Origin: Microglena sp. YARC
Lineage: Eukaryota; Chlorophyta; Chlorophyceae; Chlamydomonadales; Chlamydomonadaceae
Assembly (NCBI GenBank): GCA_022414725.1
Contig: CM039464.1
Location: forward strand, 39,251,134 to 39,315,133
Reading direction: 5' to 3'
DNA length: 64,000 nucleotides
Shown: positions 21,217 to 35,500 of the stretch, one piece after another
Layout: the number at the start of each line of letters is the position of its first letter
How positions within the stretch are numbered: position 1 is the first letter of the stretch
Notes under the pieces: generated by a model
The model's database searches: none
The model's input: only the letters and a program-made list of their open reading frames with translations
What the model was told of the DNA's origin: nothing
Made by a program: the position numbers and the translations under genes

Positions 21217-24200
21217 TACGGTACTATTATTATGATTATTATGATTTCTTTTGTGATTGCCTGGCCAGTATCAGTTTGAATGTTGCCAAGATCGCAGAAC
21301 ACTAGACCCAACTCCAATATTTCCAAAACTCAAACTCCAGCATGTGCCTCACCCCTCCCTTTACACAGCCTCACCAATTATTTTGTTTTCATCTACCAGC
21401 ACCAGCTTCTAGGCAGCTCCCCTGTCTTTCTACCCGGCTAAACCTAACGCAACCCAGGGCAACTTGAAGCTGACACAATTAATTGTACAGAACTTCTGAA
21501 ATATTTGTCAGGAGCTCAGTCGCTGGCTCAGGGAGCTGCCTAGAAACTGCCCAGAATCGCCGAAACGAAAATCCCTGGCCTCACTTCCCCCCAACTCTCA
21601 GCCTCCAACTCCTATACCCCAAATCAAACATTTGGTAGCTCAACAAACCTGAAGCATAAGCCATGGGATAGGAAGAACTCTTCTGCTCTTCCCTATGTAT
21701 GTATGTATAGCCCCTTTCAGTGATGTACATTGGTCCTTTGGTAGACCAAATCGCTTGACGATGAAGAGGCGGGTGTTCGATCCCCCCTTCGGTCGCTCTT
21801 AGCAACGCATCGCAGGTCGTTGTCGACCGCGATGGTAGCTTGTCCAGTCAAGGTAGAAGACCGCTCCCTACCCGCGTACGACGGGCTCCCTTAACACCAC
21901 GCCCCACCAGGCGTTATCATTACCTTTTTTTAATGTATGTATGTATGTCTTGGGCGCATACCTGCTTTGTGCATTCTGTTTCACTGCCAGATCTTGTTTG
22001 TAACTTAAATGTATGTTTTGTTACTTATGTATGTTATGTTACTTATGTACGTTATGTTACTTATATAAACCCAAGTGCTGACCAGCTAAGTGCTGACCAG
22101 CTTCCCCCTACCGTGTGTGTGCAGGTCCGGTGCAGCAGCTTGTGCAGTGCCCTGACGAGGAGGCGCTCTCCATCATATCTCAGGCAGCTTCTAGCAGACT
22201 AGCCTCAACTGCTAAGGAAGACCCCATCCTGGCAGTGCGCTGCATGTCAGCCTTGACAACATGCCGCATGCCAGCGTCTTCACTGCCGGCGATCTGTGCA
22301 GTCTTGCAACCTACTCTTGGCAAGCTGCCTCCCACGTACTTGTGCGCCTTAGTGGTGTCATTGCAAAGATCTGGCTACAGACCCTCGCAGGTTTGTACTT
22401 TTGTATCCTGTTTTGGACACAAATTCTATCTGCGCCTTAGTGGTGTCATTGCAAGATCTGGCTACAGACCCTCACACATTCGTACTTATGTATCTTATAT
22501 TGGACACAAATGATCTCTGCTCCTTAGTTGTGTCATTGCAAAGATCTGGCAACAGGCCCTCACAGGTTCGTACTGTTGTCTCCTGTATTGGACACAAATC
22601 ATCTCTGCGCCTTAGTGGTGTCATTGCAAGATCTGGCTACAGACCCTCACACATTCGTACTTATGTATCTTATATTGGACACAAATGATCTCTGCTCCTT
22701 AGTTGTGTCGTTGCAAAGATCTGGCAACAGGCCCTCATAGGCTCGTACTGTTGTCTCCTGTATTGGACACAAATCATCTCTGCTCCTTAGTGGTGTCATT
22801 GCAAAGATCTGGCTACAGACACTCACAGGCTCGTACCGATGTATCCTGTTTTGGACGCACATTATCTCTGCTCCTTAGTGGTGTCATTGCAAAGATCTGG
22901 CTACAGACACTCGCAGATTCGTAATTTATATATATATATATATATATAATTGTACTTGTATATTTCGTATGCATAATTGTGTACATATAATTGTAATTGT
23001 ATGCATATATTTGTATATATATTTGTACAAGACACACCACTATCCACCTCCACTTTTTTAATCGAAACACACTCTGATATGAGGTTAACATCTTGTTTTC
23101 TTAAACGTGCAGGAATTGGCGGACGAGTTTCACATTGCTGTTGGGAATCAACTTGGCAGCTTTAAGGAGACAGACGAGCTTGCCGAACTTCTCAAGGCAT
23201 TGCAGGTCAGTGTGCTTGCACTTTCAACATCTGTAAGCTTCATCAACATATGTAAGCTTCGATTAAATAATTGCAAGCTCTTGCTCAAGGCTGTGCGGCT
23301 GTTACTTTTGGCATCTTCGTTCGATATATAAGATACCGACAAAGAGAGCTCCGCCAATTTTGGGGGCCATCGGAACCCTTATTAGTACCCTATTAGCACT
23401 CCTCTGGCACTCTTTTCACCCATAGTGCACCCTTCCAAGCCTAAATTTGCAGTGGAGACGCGATAGGAAAGAACTCAAGGATCTACTAGTTACACACTCG
23501 CTTTTTCTTTTTTGGGCTTCGCATGGCAGCTTCCAGGCAGCTCCTAGAGCCAGCCACAGTTTCAAACCCAAATTCTCAGCTTCAGGTTTGGCCCAAGGAC
23601 GGCGAATGGGAGGTGCCTAGAGGCTGCAACTAGTAGCCCAAACAAGTCCTATGCAGCGTCGCAAGCGACGCGGAAAATTGGCGGAGAGTGTTGGCAACGG
23701 AAGTTAGTTATGAGACAGTTAGTTATGAGACAGTTGACTGACGTGTCAGGCTTTGTCTCGGTCTTCCGTTGGACGGACGGTCAAGCAGAAAACGGGCCGA
23801 ATGTGGACAAAGCTACCTGGACAAAGCTACCATGGCAGTTGACAGCGACCTCGAACACTGAAGCGCACCCTTAAGGATTCAAACCCCGCACCTTCTTGTT
23901 TCGACGTGCTCTACCATTGAGCCAGTCGTCGAAACAGGATAAACCGATATCACTTTGTCCAGATAATCAGGGCTTTCTTAAAACAGCCAGCAAAACAAGA
24001 CAAAACTAAACACGCCACAATGGGATTAACAGACCACGCGATCAAGCCATTATATCACACTAAGCAAATCAACTTGTGCATATCCCATATGGTGCAGGAG
24101 ATGGCAATATGACATCATGTGCTATCATGGCAATGTGTCATCTTATGATATCATATGACGTTGGCAGTCTGGCTAGGCTAAAGTTACCATTATATACAAT

Positions 24201-25037
24201 ATCATATGATGCAATTTGTATGATATATTGATATTATATGATCATACTTGTCTTTGGTCAACATCATATGATATGCCGGTCCCTTCATGTGGTGCGGAAC
24301 ATAGACTGCCAAATGGGGTTTACTTTTGGCGGAGTCTAGGGGGACTTATGAACATCATGAAAAAAAGGAATGTAAATCAACTTGTGTATATCCCATGTGG
24401 TGCAGGAAATGGACTGCCAAATGGGGTTTACTATTGTGGAGTCCAGGGGGACTCATGAACATTATGCAACAAACAAATAAATAAATGCAAATCAACTTGT
24501 GAAATATGCAAATCAACTCTATATTATTAACTTGTATATCCCATGTGGTGCAGGAAATGGACTGCCAAATGGGGTTTACTTTTCTAAACAAGCTAGCAGA
24601 TGAGGTTGCGGCACGCTGCAAGTCAAATCTACCTGCCACCTCTACATCCGCATCCACTACTGGATCAGTTTCTCTTGGCGACTGGCCTGGACCTCATGTT
24701 CTAGAGCCAGCTGTTTGTCTGTACCTTCTTGCTAACTTGAATCACAAGCCTGGCTACCAGCGAGTAGGTCAGATGCTATCCAGCCTGCAGCCACACCTTG
24801 CAAGCCTCCCAGCTCTCCACCTGACCAACACATTGTGGGCATCGGCTCGCTTGGGGCACCCCGTGGAGTCCGATTGGTTACTAGAAGCTTGTGCTGCTGT
24901 GGAGCAAAAACAGGCGCTCATGCTGTCTGGAGATCCATCAGAATTCCCCTTGAAGCCTTACCAGATAGCGTTTATTTTTGGGTCTTTGCAGTCGCTGGGA
25001 TGCTCCATGGAAGCCCCATTCATTGACCAGGTGAGGA

Positions 25038-25072
<35 letters not shown>

Positions 25073-25321
25073 TAATACAAAGCTTTTATTTTTGGATCTT
25101 TGCAGTCTCTGGGATGCTCCATGAAAGCCCCATTCATTGACCAGGTGCAAAGTTGCAATGTTATATTGTTATAATTTTGATTTGATTTTAAATTATTTTG
25201 ATTCATTGGCACATAATACATATTTTTCTTTTACTTTTGGGGCATCGTGCTCATGCCCCCAAAATAAACTCCGACAAGCCGCGGGCACATTTGGAGTCCA
25301 TTGAGAAAGCAGGAAAAATGA

Positions 25322-25357
<36 letters not shown>

Positions 25358-26516
25358 TAATTTACAAATACACGCCCAGCCATGTCGCTCATTAGGAGAG
25401 GCTGCAGTTGTCTTTCGGTGTTTTCAGTGGTAGGAATGGAAAGTTGTCTCGGGGCTTAGGTGTGGCTTAAGGGCTGGAGGGACTGTTCCTGCAAGTAATA
25501 TCCCAAATCAAACTTTTCCGATCATTCTGACTTGGTGTGGGGGTTAAGTATCTAAGTCAGAAAGCTCTGAGTCAGAATTCTGCCAGTCAATTTGTGGCAA
25601 TTCTGAAACCAAATGTGGTGTATGAGGAAAACATGTTGTCCGATTGGGGAATCTTATAGTTATATCCGCGAGATACACCACAACTCAATTCTGTTTCATC
25701 CTAAATGCCCTTGTGTGTTGCAGATACTTGACTGCGTGGCCAAATCTCAACCTGTGATATTTTCTCATTTGGCCCCTCCTGATATCATGGTTGTGCAGAT
25801 CTCTTTAGCCTATTTGGCTACCCCTGGACTGTAACACCATAAGTTGCCCTTGTGCGTTGCAGATGCTTGATTGCGTGGCCAAACCTCAATTGCGATGTTG
25901 CTGCATGATGTTGCATTGGTCCTCTGTACAGTTGGGCGTCTGCAGCACGTTACCAGCTACACCTGGATGACCAGCTACAACAGCCTATAACAGCCTCAAA
26001 ATTGCCTTAAAATGGCTTGAAACAGCCCTGTCCCAACATATGAACCCTTGTGTGTTGCAGATGCTCGATTGCGTTGCCAAATCTCTACCGGCCATGTCGC
26101 TGCATGATGTTGCACTGGTCCTTGGTACTGTTGCGAGCCTGCAGCACGTTACCAGCTACACCTGGATGACCAGCTACAATAGCCTGAAATAGCCTAAAAA
26201 TTGCCTAGAATAGCCCTGTTCCAACCTATTTTCCCTCGTGCGTTGCAGATGCTCGATTGCGTGGCCAAATCTCTACCGGCCATGTCACCGCATGATGTTG
26301 CACTGGTCCTTGGTACTGTTGCGCGCCTGCAGCACGTAACCAGCTACACCTGGATGACTGCTGTGGAGGAGTATGTGTCTCTCAGGCTAGACGACTTCTC
26401 CCCAAGGGAGTTGGTGACTGTGGTTTGGGCAATGGCTAAGCTCCACCACAGGTTATTTGAATTTGAATTGTAACGTGGTTATTCAGCCAACTCTGGGCTG
26501 CTTACAGTCTACACAC

Positions 26517-26596
<80 letters not shown>

Positions 26597-29500
26597 CCCC
26601 AGTCCCCCCCCCCCCACCCACCCACCCACCCACCCTCTCTCCCTGCTAAAACACACAGTCAAGATATCCCCCCTTTGCAACTGGAAATGTATAACGCTAC
26701 TGTAGTCATCAATGTTATCTCCACATAAGTGTATGTTATTATGAATTAATGCAACAAGACACGCAAAGTTAAGTTATATATATGCTGTATATATGTGTTT
26801 TATTTATTATTATTGTATAGTTTATACATAATTTATTATTATTGGATACCCCTGGACTGTCAAAATATATACATACATTGATACATATGTCATGTAATGT
26901 ATGTATGGAACGGCAATATGATATCATACAATATCATTCCATCATATGATATCATATGATACTGGCAGTCTGACTAGGCTAAAGTTACCATTTATATTCA
27001 ATATCATATGATGCAATTTGTATGAGATCATACTCGCCTTTGGTTGAAATCATATGATATGCTTGGGGGACATGATATGCTTGGGGCTGCTTACAGTCTA
27101 CACACACACTTACACACACAGACACACACACACACACACAGTCCCTAGACATGTGTATGGGGCTGCCAATTTCGTAGTGGTCCCCCAAATTTTCAATACA
27201 TTGTATCAAATTTGCATCAATGTATGTTTTTATTTTATTCCCATAGTTTTTTTTCATACATGTGACATATCATGTATCTGCTTTCAGGCCTCCTGCTGAG
27301 TGGCAGCCTACTCTGGGCTGCTTACCGTCTACACACACACACAAACACTAACACACACACCTCCCCAGTCCCCACCCACCCCCCACCCACCCACCCACCC
27401 CCCCTCTCTCCCTGCAAAAACACACAGTCAATATATTTTCCCCTTTGCAACTGGAAACGTATAATGCTGTATCTGCTTGCAGACCTCCTGCTGAGTGGCT
27501 GGTTGCATTTCAAGACGGATGCTACGCATTGATGAACGAGTTTGAGCCTGGAAACTTGGCCACTCTGGTGTGGGCCTTTGCTGAGCTTGGACAGGTAGGC
27601 TTCTTTTGGAGTTATGTCCGTTAGGAATCAGCAGATTGATTTTGTTTTTTGCTTGTTTTTGTGCAATTTTGTTTATTTATTTGTTCTTTTACCATCTGCT
27701 GAGATTACAACGGCTGTCCAGGGGGGGTGCTTCCAAGTGACAGATGCCTTGGACCCTGGTAACCTGGAAACTGTGGTATGGGCCTTTTCTGAGCTTGGAT
27801 AGGTTAGTGGCACTGCCTGTATGTATGTATGTTGTTGCAGTCCAGGGGTAGACTAAATAGGCTAAAGAGACTTGCCCAACCATGGTATTAGAAGGGCCAA
27901 AATGAAAACAAACTGATGTAATGAATGATGGTGATGATGATAATGATGATGATGATGATGATAATGATGATGATGATGATGGTAGTGATGGTGATGACGA
28001 TGATGATGATGGTGATGATGGTGGTGATGAGGATGATGGTGATAATGATAATGGTGATGGGGATGATGATGATGATGATGATGGTGATGAGGATGATGAT
28101 GATGAGGAGGAGGAGGAGGGTGATGATGATAGTGATGAGGATGCTGATGATGATGGTGATGGCATTTTTCCTGGTGCCCTGCTGGACTCAAAATGTGCCA
28201 GCGGCTTGACGAAGTCAAGGGGACTTATGAAACTTAGCTTGGACATGTTAATGCTACTGCCTATTTGATGTGGGGATAGAAAGCCATCCAACGCGTTGTG
28301 GCGGTGCTCGCCCTCTGCTGTCTGTGGTTTGCGATGTGGCCACCTAGCTAATGGTGTGGTGTGGCATGGTGTGGTGTGGTGTAGGACTTTGCAGAGCTTG
28401 GACAGGTTGGTTGCACTGCCTACTTGATGAGGGGTGTTGTGGCGTTGCTCGCCCTCTGCTGTCCGTGGTTTGCGATGTGGCCACCTAGCTAATGGCGTGG
28501 TGTGGCATGGCATGGTGTGGTGTGGTGTAGGACTCTGTAGAGCTTGGACAGGTTGGTCGTACTGCCTACTTGCTGTGGAGATAGAAAGCCAACTAAGGCT
28601 CGCCCTCAGCAGACCGTGGTTTGCGATGTGGCCTCCTAGCTTATGGCGTGGTGTGGCATGGTGTGGCATGGTTTGGTGTGGTGAGGGCCTTTGCAGAGCT
28701 TGGGCAGGTTGGTCGTACTCCCTACTTGATGTGAGGATAATCCACCACGGCTCGCCCTCTGCCGTCTGTGGTTTGCAATGTGGCTTCCTAGCTAATGGCG
28801 TGGTGTGGTGTGGTGTGGTGTGGAATTTTTCAGAGCTTGGGCTGGTTGGTTGTACTGCCTACTTGATGTGGGGATAGCCAACCAAGACTTTGTATTGTTC
28901 TTGTGTTGCTTTTTAGCCACATTGCTCTATTTTGAGGACGGTTGTGCAGCGGGCTTGTCTTAATTCATTGATGGCCTGTCTATAGCAATCATGTAATGTA
29001 ATGTAAAACTTCGGAGTGAACAGTCTGCTAAACCTCTGGCCTGAATGTTTGTTCCGGATGGTTGCCCCCAGTGAAAGCAAACAGGCTGCCCCCCTCAACC
29101 TCACGCCTTGTAATAAGGTGACAGTTTATTGGTTAATGAATGCTTCCCATTGGTGGTAGGCCCCAGTGCAAGCAAATAGGCTGCCCCCCTCAACCTCACG
29201 CCTCGCAATAAGGAGTACAGTTTATTGATGTATTCTGAGATTCACACAACATCACTATGTTAGTTCTGGGCAGTGCATCTCCAATCACTTCCAATCTCCG
29301 TTCGGCAAATGGCTGTGTGCCAGAGCTCCTCTAACGACGTTGGTGCAGGGTTCGAATCCCCACGGGTGCTTCAGTGTTCCCGGTCGCTGTCAATCGCCAT
29401 GGTAGCTTTGTCCAGGTACAGTAGCAGCTCGTTCCATACCGCTGTAAGGCGGGGCTCCCTTAATACCACGCCCCACCAGGCGTTATCATTCCTAGCTGGG

Positions 29501-32500
29501 CAGTGCTTGCCTTCTGTACCAGCATTCTTGCCACACGTCGCATGACGGATTCCCTACATCCTGGAGGGTGACACTTACTATCTCTGCCACGGTGACTTTC
29601 CCCAGCTGCAGCGTACGGGTGGGTCCCCTCAACACCACACCCCTCCAAGCGTTATCTTTTTTTTCATTTCTGGGCAGCTTATTTGCCTTGTGACGACAGC
29701 AGGACTGAGAACTTGAAGTTGAACTGGGTTACATGGCTCCAGCCTTTTATGGTCTATGGTAACTTGTATGGTAGCTTCAAGGTTGCTAGGTTACGTGCAG
29801 TTCGGCTAGGTAGCCAGAAAGGGGAGTTGTCTAGAGGCTGCTGCTCATAGGTGGAAAGGAAAAACACTCTTTCTTTCCTGATGCATCCCCCAAGTACAAT
29901 CTGGATGGACTTGTTTTGTTTGTTCTGTTGTGTCTGGTGTCTGGTGTGTGTTTGTTCTGTTGTGTCTGGTGTGTGTGTTATGTTGTGTCTGGTGTATGGT
30001 TTGTGTGTTTTTGTTCTGGTGTATAGTGTTTGTTCTGGTGTGTGGCGTTTGCTCTGGTGTTTGTTCTGGTGTGTGGTGTTTGTTCTGGTGTGTCTGGTGT
30101 CTGGTGTGTGCGTGCTTGTTCTGGAGAATGATGTTTGTTCTGGTAAATGTTGTTTGTTCTGGTAAATGTTGCTTGTTCTGGTAAATGTTGTTTGTTCTGG
30201 TAAATAGTGTTTGTTCTGGTGTGTGGTGTTTGTGCTGGCCACCTACCCAAATCGCTACCAGGAGCCCAACCTTCAAAGACACCTGATCCGTGATCGCTAC
30301 CAGAAGACCCCCTATCTAAAGCGAACAAAATTCTGGTTTCTTCCTTGATGCATGGTGGTTGGCCTCAGAGACAGCAAATGGGCTGGCCGACTCAACCTCA
30401 CACCGCGTAAAAAGGCGTTATTTATTTATTTGTTTATTTAATTATTCATTTATTTATTCTTCCCTGATGCAGCCACCAGGAACAATCTGGATGGACTTTT
30501 GCTGTATTGTTTGTTCTGATGTATGATGTTTGTTCTGGTGTTTGGTATATGTTCTGGCCACCTACCCAAATCGCTACTCTGGTTTCTTCCCTCATTTCTG
30601 ACTGACATCTGTTTTCTTCCCTCATGCAGCCCCCACGAACAATCTGGATGGACTTCTGCTGTACTGTTCGTTCTGGTGTATGATGTTTGTTCTGGTGTTT
30701 GGTATATGTTCTGGCCACCGACTGAAATCGCTACTCTGGTTTCTTCCCTGATTTCTGACTGACATCTGTTTTCTTCCCTCATGCAGCCCCCACGAACAAT
30801 CTGGATGGACTTTTGCTGTAGTACCCTTCGTTCTGTTGTGTCTGGTGTGTGTGTGTTTGTTGGTGTACGGTGTTTGTTCTGGTGTGCTACCAGAAAAACC
30901 CTTTCTGAGACAAACACAAACTCTGGTTTCTACCATGATGCAGCCCCCAGGAACGATCTGGATGGACTTTTGCTGTAGCACCCTTCGTTCGCGCCTTGAC
31001 ACTATGGCACCCCAGGACTTGGCATCCCTGCTGCCAATGTTTGCTCGACTAGAGTGAGGATGTATTTTGAATTTGAATTTTGAATTTGAACTCTTACATG
31101 GTAATTCAGCCAACTCTGGGCTGCTCACCGCCTGCCAATGCCAAGCCCCCCCGTGCGATACCCAGGGTGACGGAAACCAGGGAGCACATTAAGTGGATTA
31201 GAGAGTAAAACATTATGCCCAGGTCCACGTATTTTGTTTATCATTAGTAGTCTTGGTGCTTTAAAAATGATCAGTTATAAGCACTGGCTGGCACGCCCTT
31301 GCTTGCACAGACTTAACTCTTAATTGAAATGAAAACTCCTTACTTTTGAAATAGCTCAAAAGAAGGTTCATTGTCAGTAAATGTTGTTACATACTAATCT
31401 CAGTGAAAGAAGCTGCTGCTTGTATGCCATTTCTGCTCTAGAATGTCACCAATCTTGACGCTTACGATGTATTACATGTGTATTGGTTACATAATTTTGA
31501 AACGTAACTTTTAGACCTTAAAATAGCTTGACTTGGACTTAATTCTGGGAGGCAACACCAGGCACTCTGGGCTTAGAAACTCTGGGCTTTCCGTTATCAA
31601 CTTTTCAGTGACTCTAGACAGTGCACAGCACTTTCCATGTGTACAGCCTTGTATAGCCTGATACATTCTGCATGACCCTGAAGCACTGTCCATGTGTACA
31701 GCCGTTTGCAGCCTGGATACAGTCTACATAACCCTGAAGCACTGTCCATGTGCACAGCCGTGTACAGCCTGGATTCATTCTGCATGACCCTGAATACATA
31801 TTTGATGCGACTACCACTGATCGAAAGCCTCTTGCTTTTTATTTTGATGTTTGGTTTAACTATGAACCCCTGCTCTTTGCTTGGTCAGCAACGCTGCAGA
31901 CAGTACTCTAACTTGTTTCTACCAAGTAGCAGGTTAGTGTGTCTTCCAATGTCTTCCAATGTCTTTCAATGTCTTCCAATGTCTTCCAATGTCTTCCAAT
32001 GTCTTCCAGTGTCTTCCAATGTCTTCCAGTGTCTTCCAATGTCTTCCAATGTCTTCCAATGTCTTCCAATGTCTTGCACCAATTCGAGCCAGTAGCAGCT
32101 TCCTTCTTCCAAAGTCTTGCATCAAATTCCCCAGTCCCAAGATGAACTGCTATGTATGTATGTTACAGTCCAGGGGTAGGCCAAATAGGCTGAAGGGACT
32201 CGCCCAACCGTGATAGGAAGGGCTAAAAAGAAAAAGCATTGATGAACTGAACCCATTGCTTTGTCCCATCTGTGCAGCTACCAGCCTGATCCCGCATGGC
32301 TGTCTGACTACCTCAGCGTTGTCCTCACATATATTCCTGCTTTGGATGGAGAGGTGAGGCAGGGGGCAAAGAGATAAATGATGAAATGTATAAATGAAAG
32401 GATATATTCCTGCTCCTAGATGAGGAGGTGAGGCAGGGGGCTATGAGATAAATGATGAACTGAAATGATGCAATGACTAAATGATGAAATTAAATGATAA

Positions 32501-35500
32501 AAGGATATATTCCTGGTCTAGATGGGGAGGTGAGGTGTCTTATCACCAAAGTTCAATTTTCACATAATCAGGAGGTGCCAAGGCCTTCCAAATTATGCCG
32601 ATTGATTTATTATGAGAATGGGGCCATAATGGCATGTTTCATGGCTATGTTTCCCATTTTCAGGTCATTCTGAGCACCTCATTGGGGGGGGGGGGGGGGG
32701 GGGGGGGGGCTTAATGAGGCATAAGTACACTTTTTCTTGTTGGGGCTGCGCACAGCAGCTGTTAGGCAGATCCATTTCCCTGTCCTTGGGCCAAAGCTGA
32801 CGCTAGCTTCTCTGTCTGACAGCTGGTATGACACGCATTCCAATGCAGCTGCAAGCATTGGGTTTGGCCCAGTGGCTGGCTATTGGAGCTTTTCTGAAAT
32901 CTTGAGCAGCCCAACTAGCTACACAACCTTGCCTAGAGAAATCTGAAATGAAAACACTGTATACCATGGGTAAATATATCAGCCTTGGGCAAGGGGCTAG
33001 CTGTCAAATTATTTCTCCTTGGCGTTTACATGGTCACATAAAACAGAAGATTGTCCAATACAAAAATTATGTATTTTCTTCTCACATCATTTCATCACAT
33101 TCTCTCCTTGATAAGGGGTTAGCTGCGATCATATAAGGGCTGCAAGAGCATCAATCATTTGATAATTTGTGTCTCTTTTCTCTCCTTGATCAGGCGTTCG
33201 CTGCAATCATCAAATGATTGCAAGATCTTCAATCTTTTGATCATTTATGTCTCTTCTTCTCACATAATATCTTCTCACATCATTCTTCTCACATAATCAT
33301 TTATTTTCACATCATTTCCTCTCACATCATTGTCTTTTTTCTCTTCTTGATCAGGGGTTCGCTGCGATAATCAAAGGATTACAAGATCTTGATGCACGGC
33401 TCTCAGGATCAGATTTCTGGAACGCCTTCTGCCAAGCTGTAGGTGCAACATATTGTTTTGTGGCAGAGGGATAATTATAACTGTAGCACGAACTCAGGGC
33501 CCCCGTTGGTCAAACGATTGTGTGGGGTTGAGTTCATCAGTTTTTTCCGTTTAGCCTCTCCTGGCACGGTTTGGCAAGTCCCTTAGGACTATTTGGCCTA
33601 CCCCTGGACTGTAACAACAACATAGAGGGCAGGAAATAATGATCCGTGTCGTGATCGTTTCTGTATTGGGCCTTGAGGCTTGTTTCTTGAACTTGGGCAA
33701 AAGGATAAGCGACATGAATGCAAACTGGTCAGTGTTTTTTAGTCCAGGTTTCTGTTGGCCAGGGTGAGTAGCTACTTGGGCTACTCAAGCTTGATTTCAG
33801 GACTGTTGCATAGCCATGGGGGAGCGTGAAGTGCAGAGACCGGGGGCTCCGGGGGTTCATGCGTCGCCATGCAAGAGCAGAGTGGCGACGCAGTGGAGAT
33901 GCATTGTAGGATAAACAGTGCTTGAATGCACCCGGGTATAGCCGTTCATTATCCTGCTGACAAGTTGCACATTAGGCAGAGCATTGATTAGAGCATTGAT
34001 CAGAGCATTCATCATCGCAACGAGAGCATTGATCAGAGCAGTAATATGAGCATTCCTCTGAGCATTCCTCATAGCATTCCTCATCGCATCGAGAGCATTG
34101 ATCAGAACATTCATATGAGCATTGATCAGAGCATTCCTCATAGCATCGAGAGCATTGATCAGAGCATTCCTCATCGCATCAAGAGCATTGATCAGAGCAT
34201 TCATATGAGCATTCCTTAGAGCATTCCTCAGAGCATTGACCAGAGCATTAATAAGAGCATTCATCAGAACATTCATCAGAGCATGCATCAGAGCATTGAA
34301 ATAATTCATCAGAGCATTCATCAGAGCATGCATCAGAGCATGCATCAGAGCATTGAAATCATTCATCAGAGCATTTATAAGAGCCTTGAGTGCATTTATC
34401 AGAGCATTGATCAGAGCATTGATCAGAGCATGCATCAGAGATTTGAAAGCATTTATCAAAGCATTGATAATCGAATTGATCAGAGCATTGACCAGAGCAT
34501 TCATCAGTGCATTGATAAGAGCATTGATCAGAGAATTGAAAGCATTCATCAAAGCATTGACCAGAGCATTCATCAGTCCATTTATCAGAGCATGCGTAAG
34601 AGAATTGAAAGCATTCATCAAAGCATTGATAATCGAATTGATCAGAGCATTGGTCATCGCATTCATAAGAGCATTCACCAGAGCATTGATCAGAGCATTT
34701 AAAAGAGCATTGATCATCGCATTGATCAGAGCATTGGACATTGCATTGATTAGAGCATTCACCAGAGCATTGAGAACATTGATCAGTGCATTTGTCGTCG
34801 CATTCATCAGAGCATTGGTCAAATCTTTAACTTGGCATTTTTTCTGTCCATTCAGATGCGGCCGAAGTTGGTCACCCTGAGTCCAGCATCGTTATTGGAC
34901 ACTGCCTCAGGTCTTTCTGCTTTTGGTTATGAGCCAGAGGCTGAATGGGTGGATACCTTGGCTCAGGTGGGTGCTTGTGAGGTGGCTGGATATGGTCAGC
35001 TCTACATAGACCATTTGAACATTTATTTTCACGCTGGCATTGGCCTAGGTTTGAAGGAAAGTAGATACATAAATTCTGACATTGTCATCCCAAATGTTGT
35101 GAGCACGATGCTTTCATGACCCTGACGGTTGTTTGATTATGCTTTGGCTTGAGTCAAGTAGGTATTCCCATAGGTGTTCTTTTTGGCTATGACCGGCAGC
35201 TTCTAGGCAGCTCCCCTGGCTGGCCATCCAGCCAAACATAAAGCAACCTAGTGCATGTGAAATCTGACATAATCAGCTGTCCAGTTAGGTTGAAATTCTG
35301 GCACTCGGCCCAGTGGCTGTCTCAATGAGCTGCCTAGAAGCTACCAAGAACAGCTGAAAAGGAAAGCCCTGGGTAGTCTGTCATCTGGATGTCAGTCATG
35401 CTCTTTTGTAGGAGTGGCGACACCATTCAAACTGAATCCTTGGTGTTGCTGGTTTGTGTCGGGAGACCCACCTCCTGGGGTGAAATACCTTTCACAACTA

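Noticed and set aside
9218..23941. Intact tRNA genes
   Set aside because: The A- and B-box segments always occur fused to the same non-tRNA body and have degraded acceptor stems, so they are SINE heads.
27689..28669. 326-codon minus-strand ORF with Ser/His/Pro runs
   Set aside because: It comes from the (GATGAT)n tract and the TGGTGTGG minisatellite read in reverse.
29754..30328. His/Thr/Gln/Asn-rich minus-strand ORFs (TRTNTIYQNKQHLPEQ)
   Set aside because: These are the reverse reading of the TTGTTCTGGTGTGTGG minisatellite inside an OPR-like intron.
33857..34822. 321-codon minus-strand ORF (NALINALMNAL repeats) and long plus-strand frames
   Set aside because: They are read straight from the 12-bp AGAGCATTGATC array in an OPR-like intron. 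All frames of a 12-bp unit lacking stops stay open; there is no non-repetitive domain.
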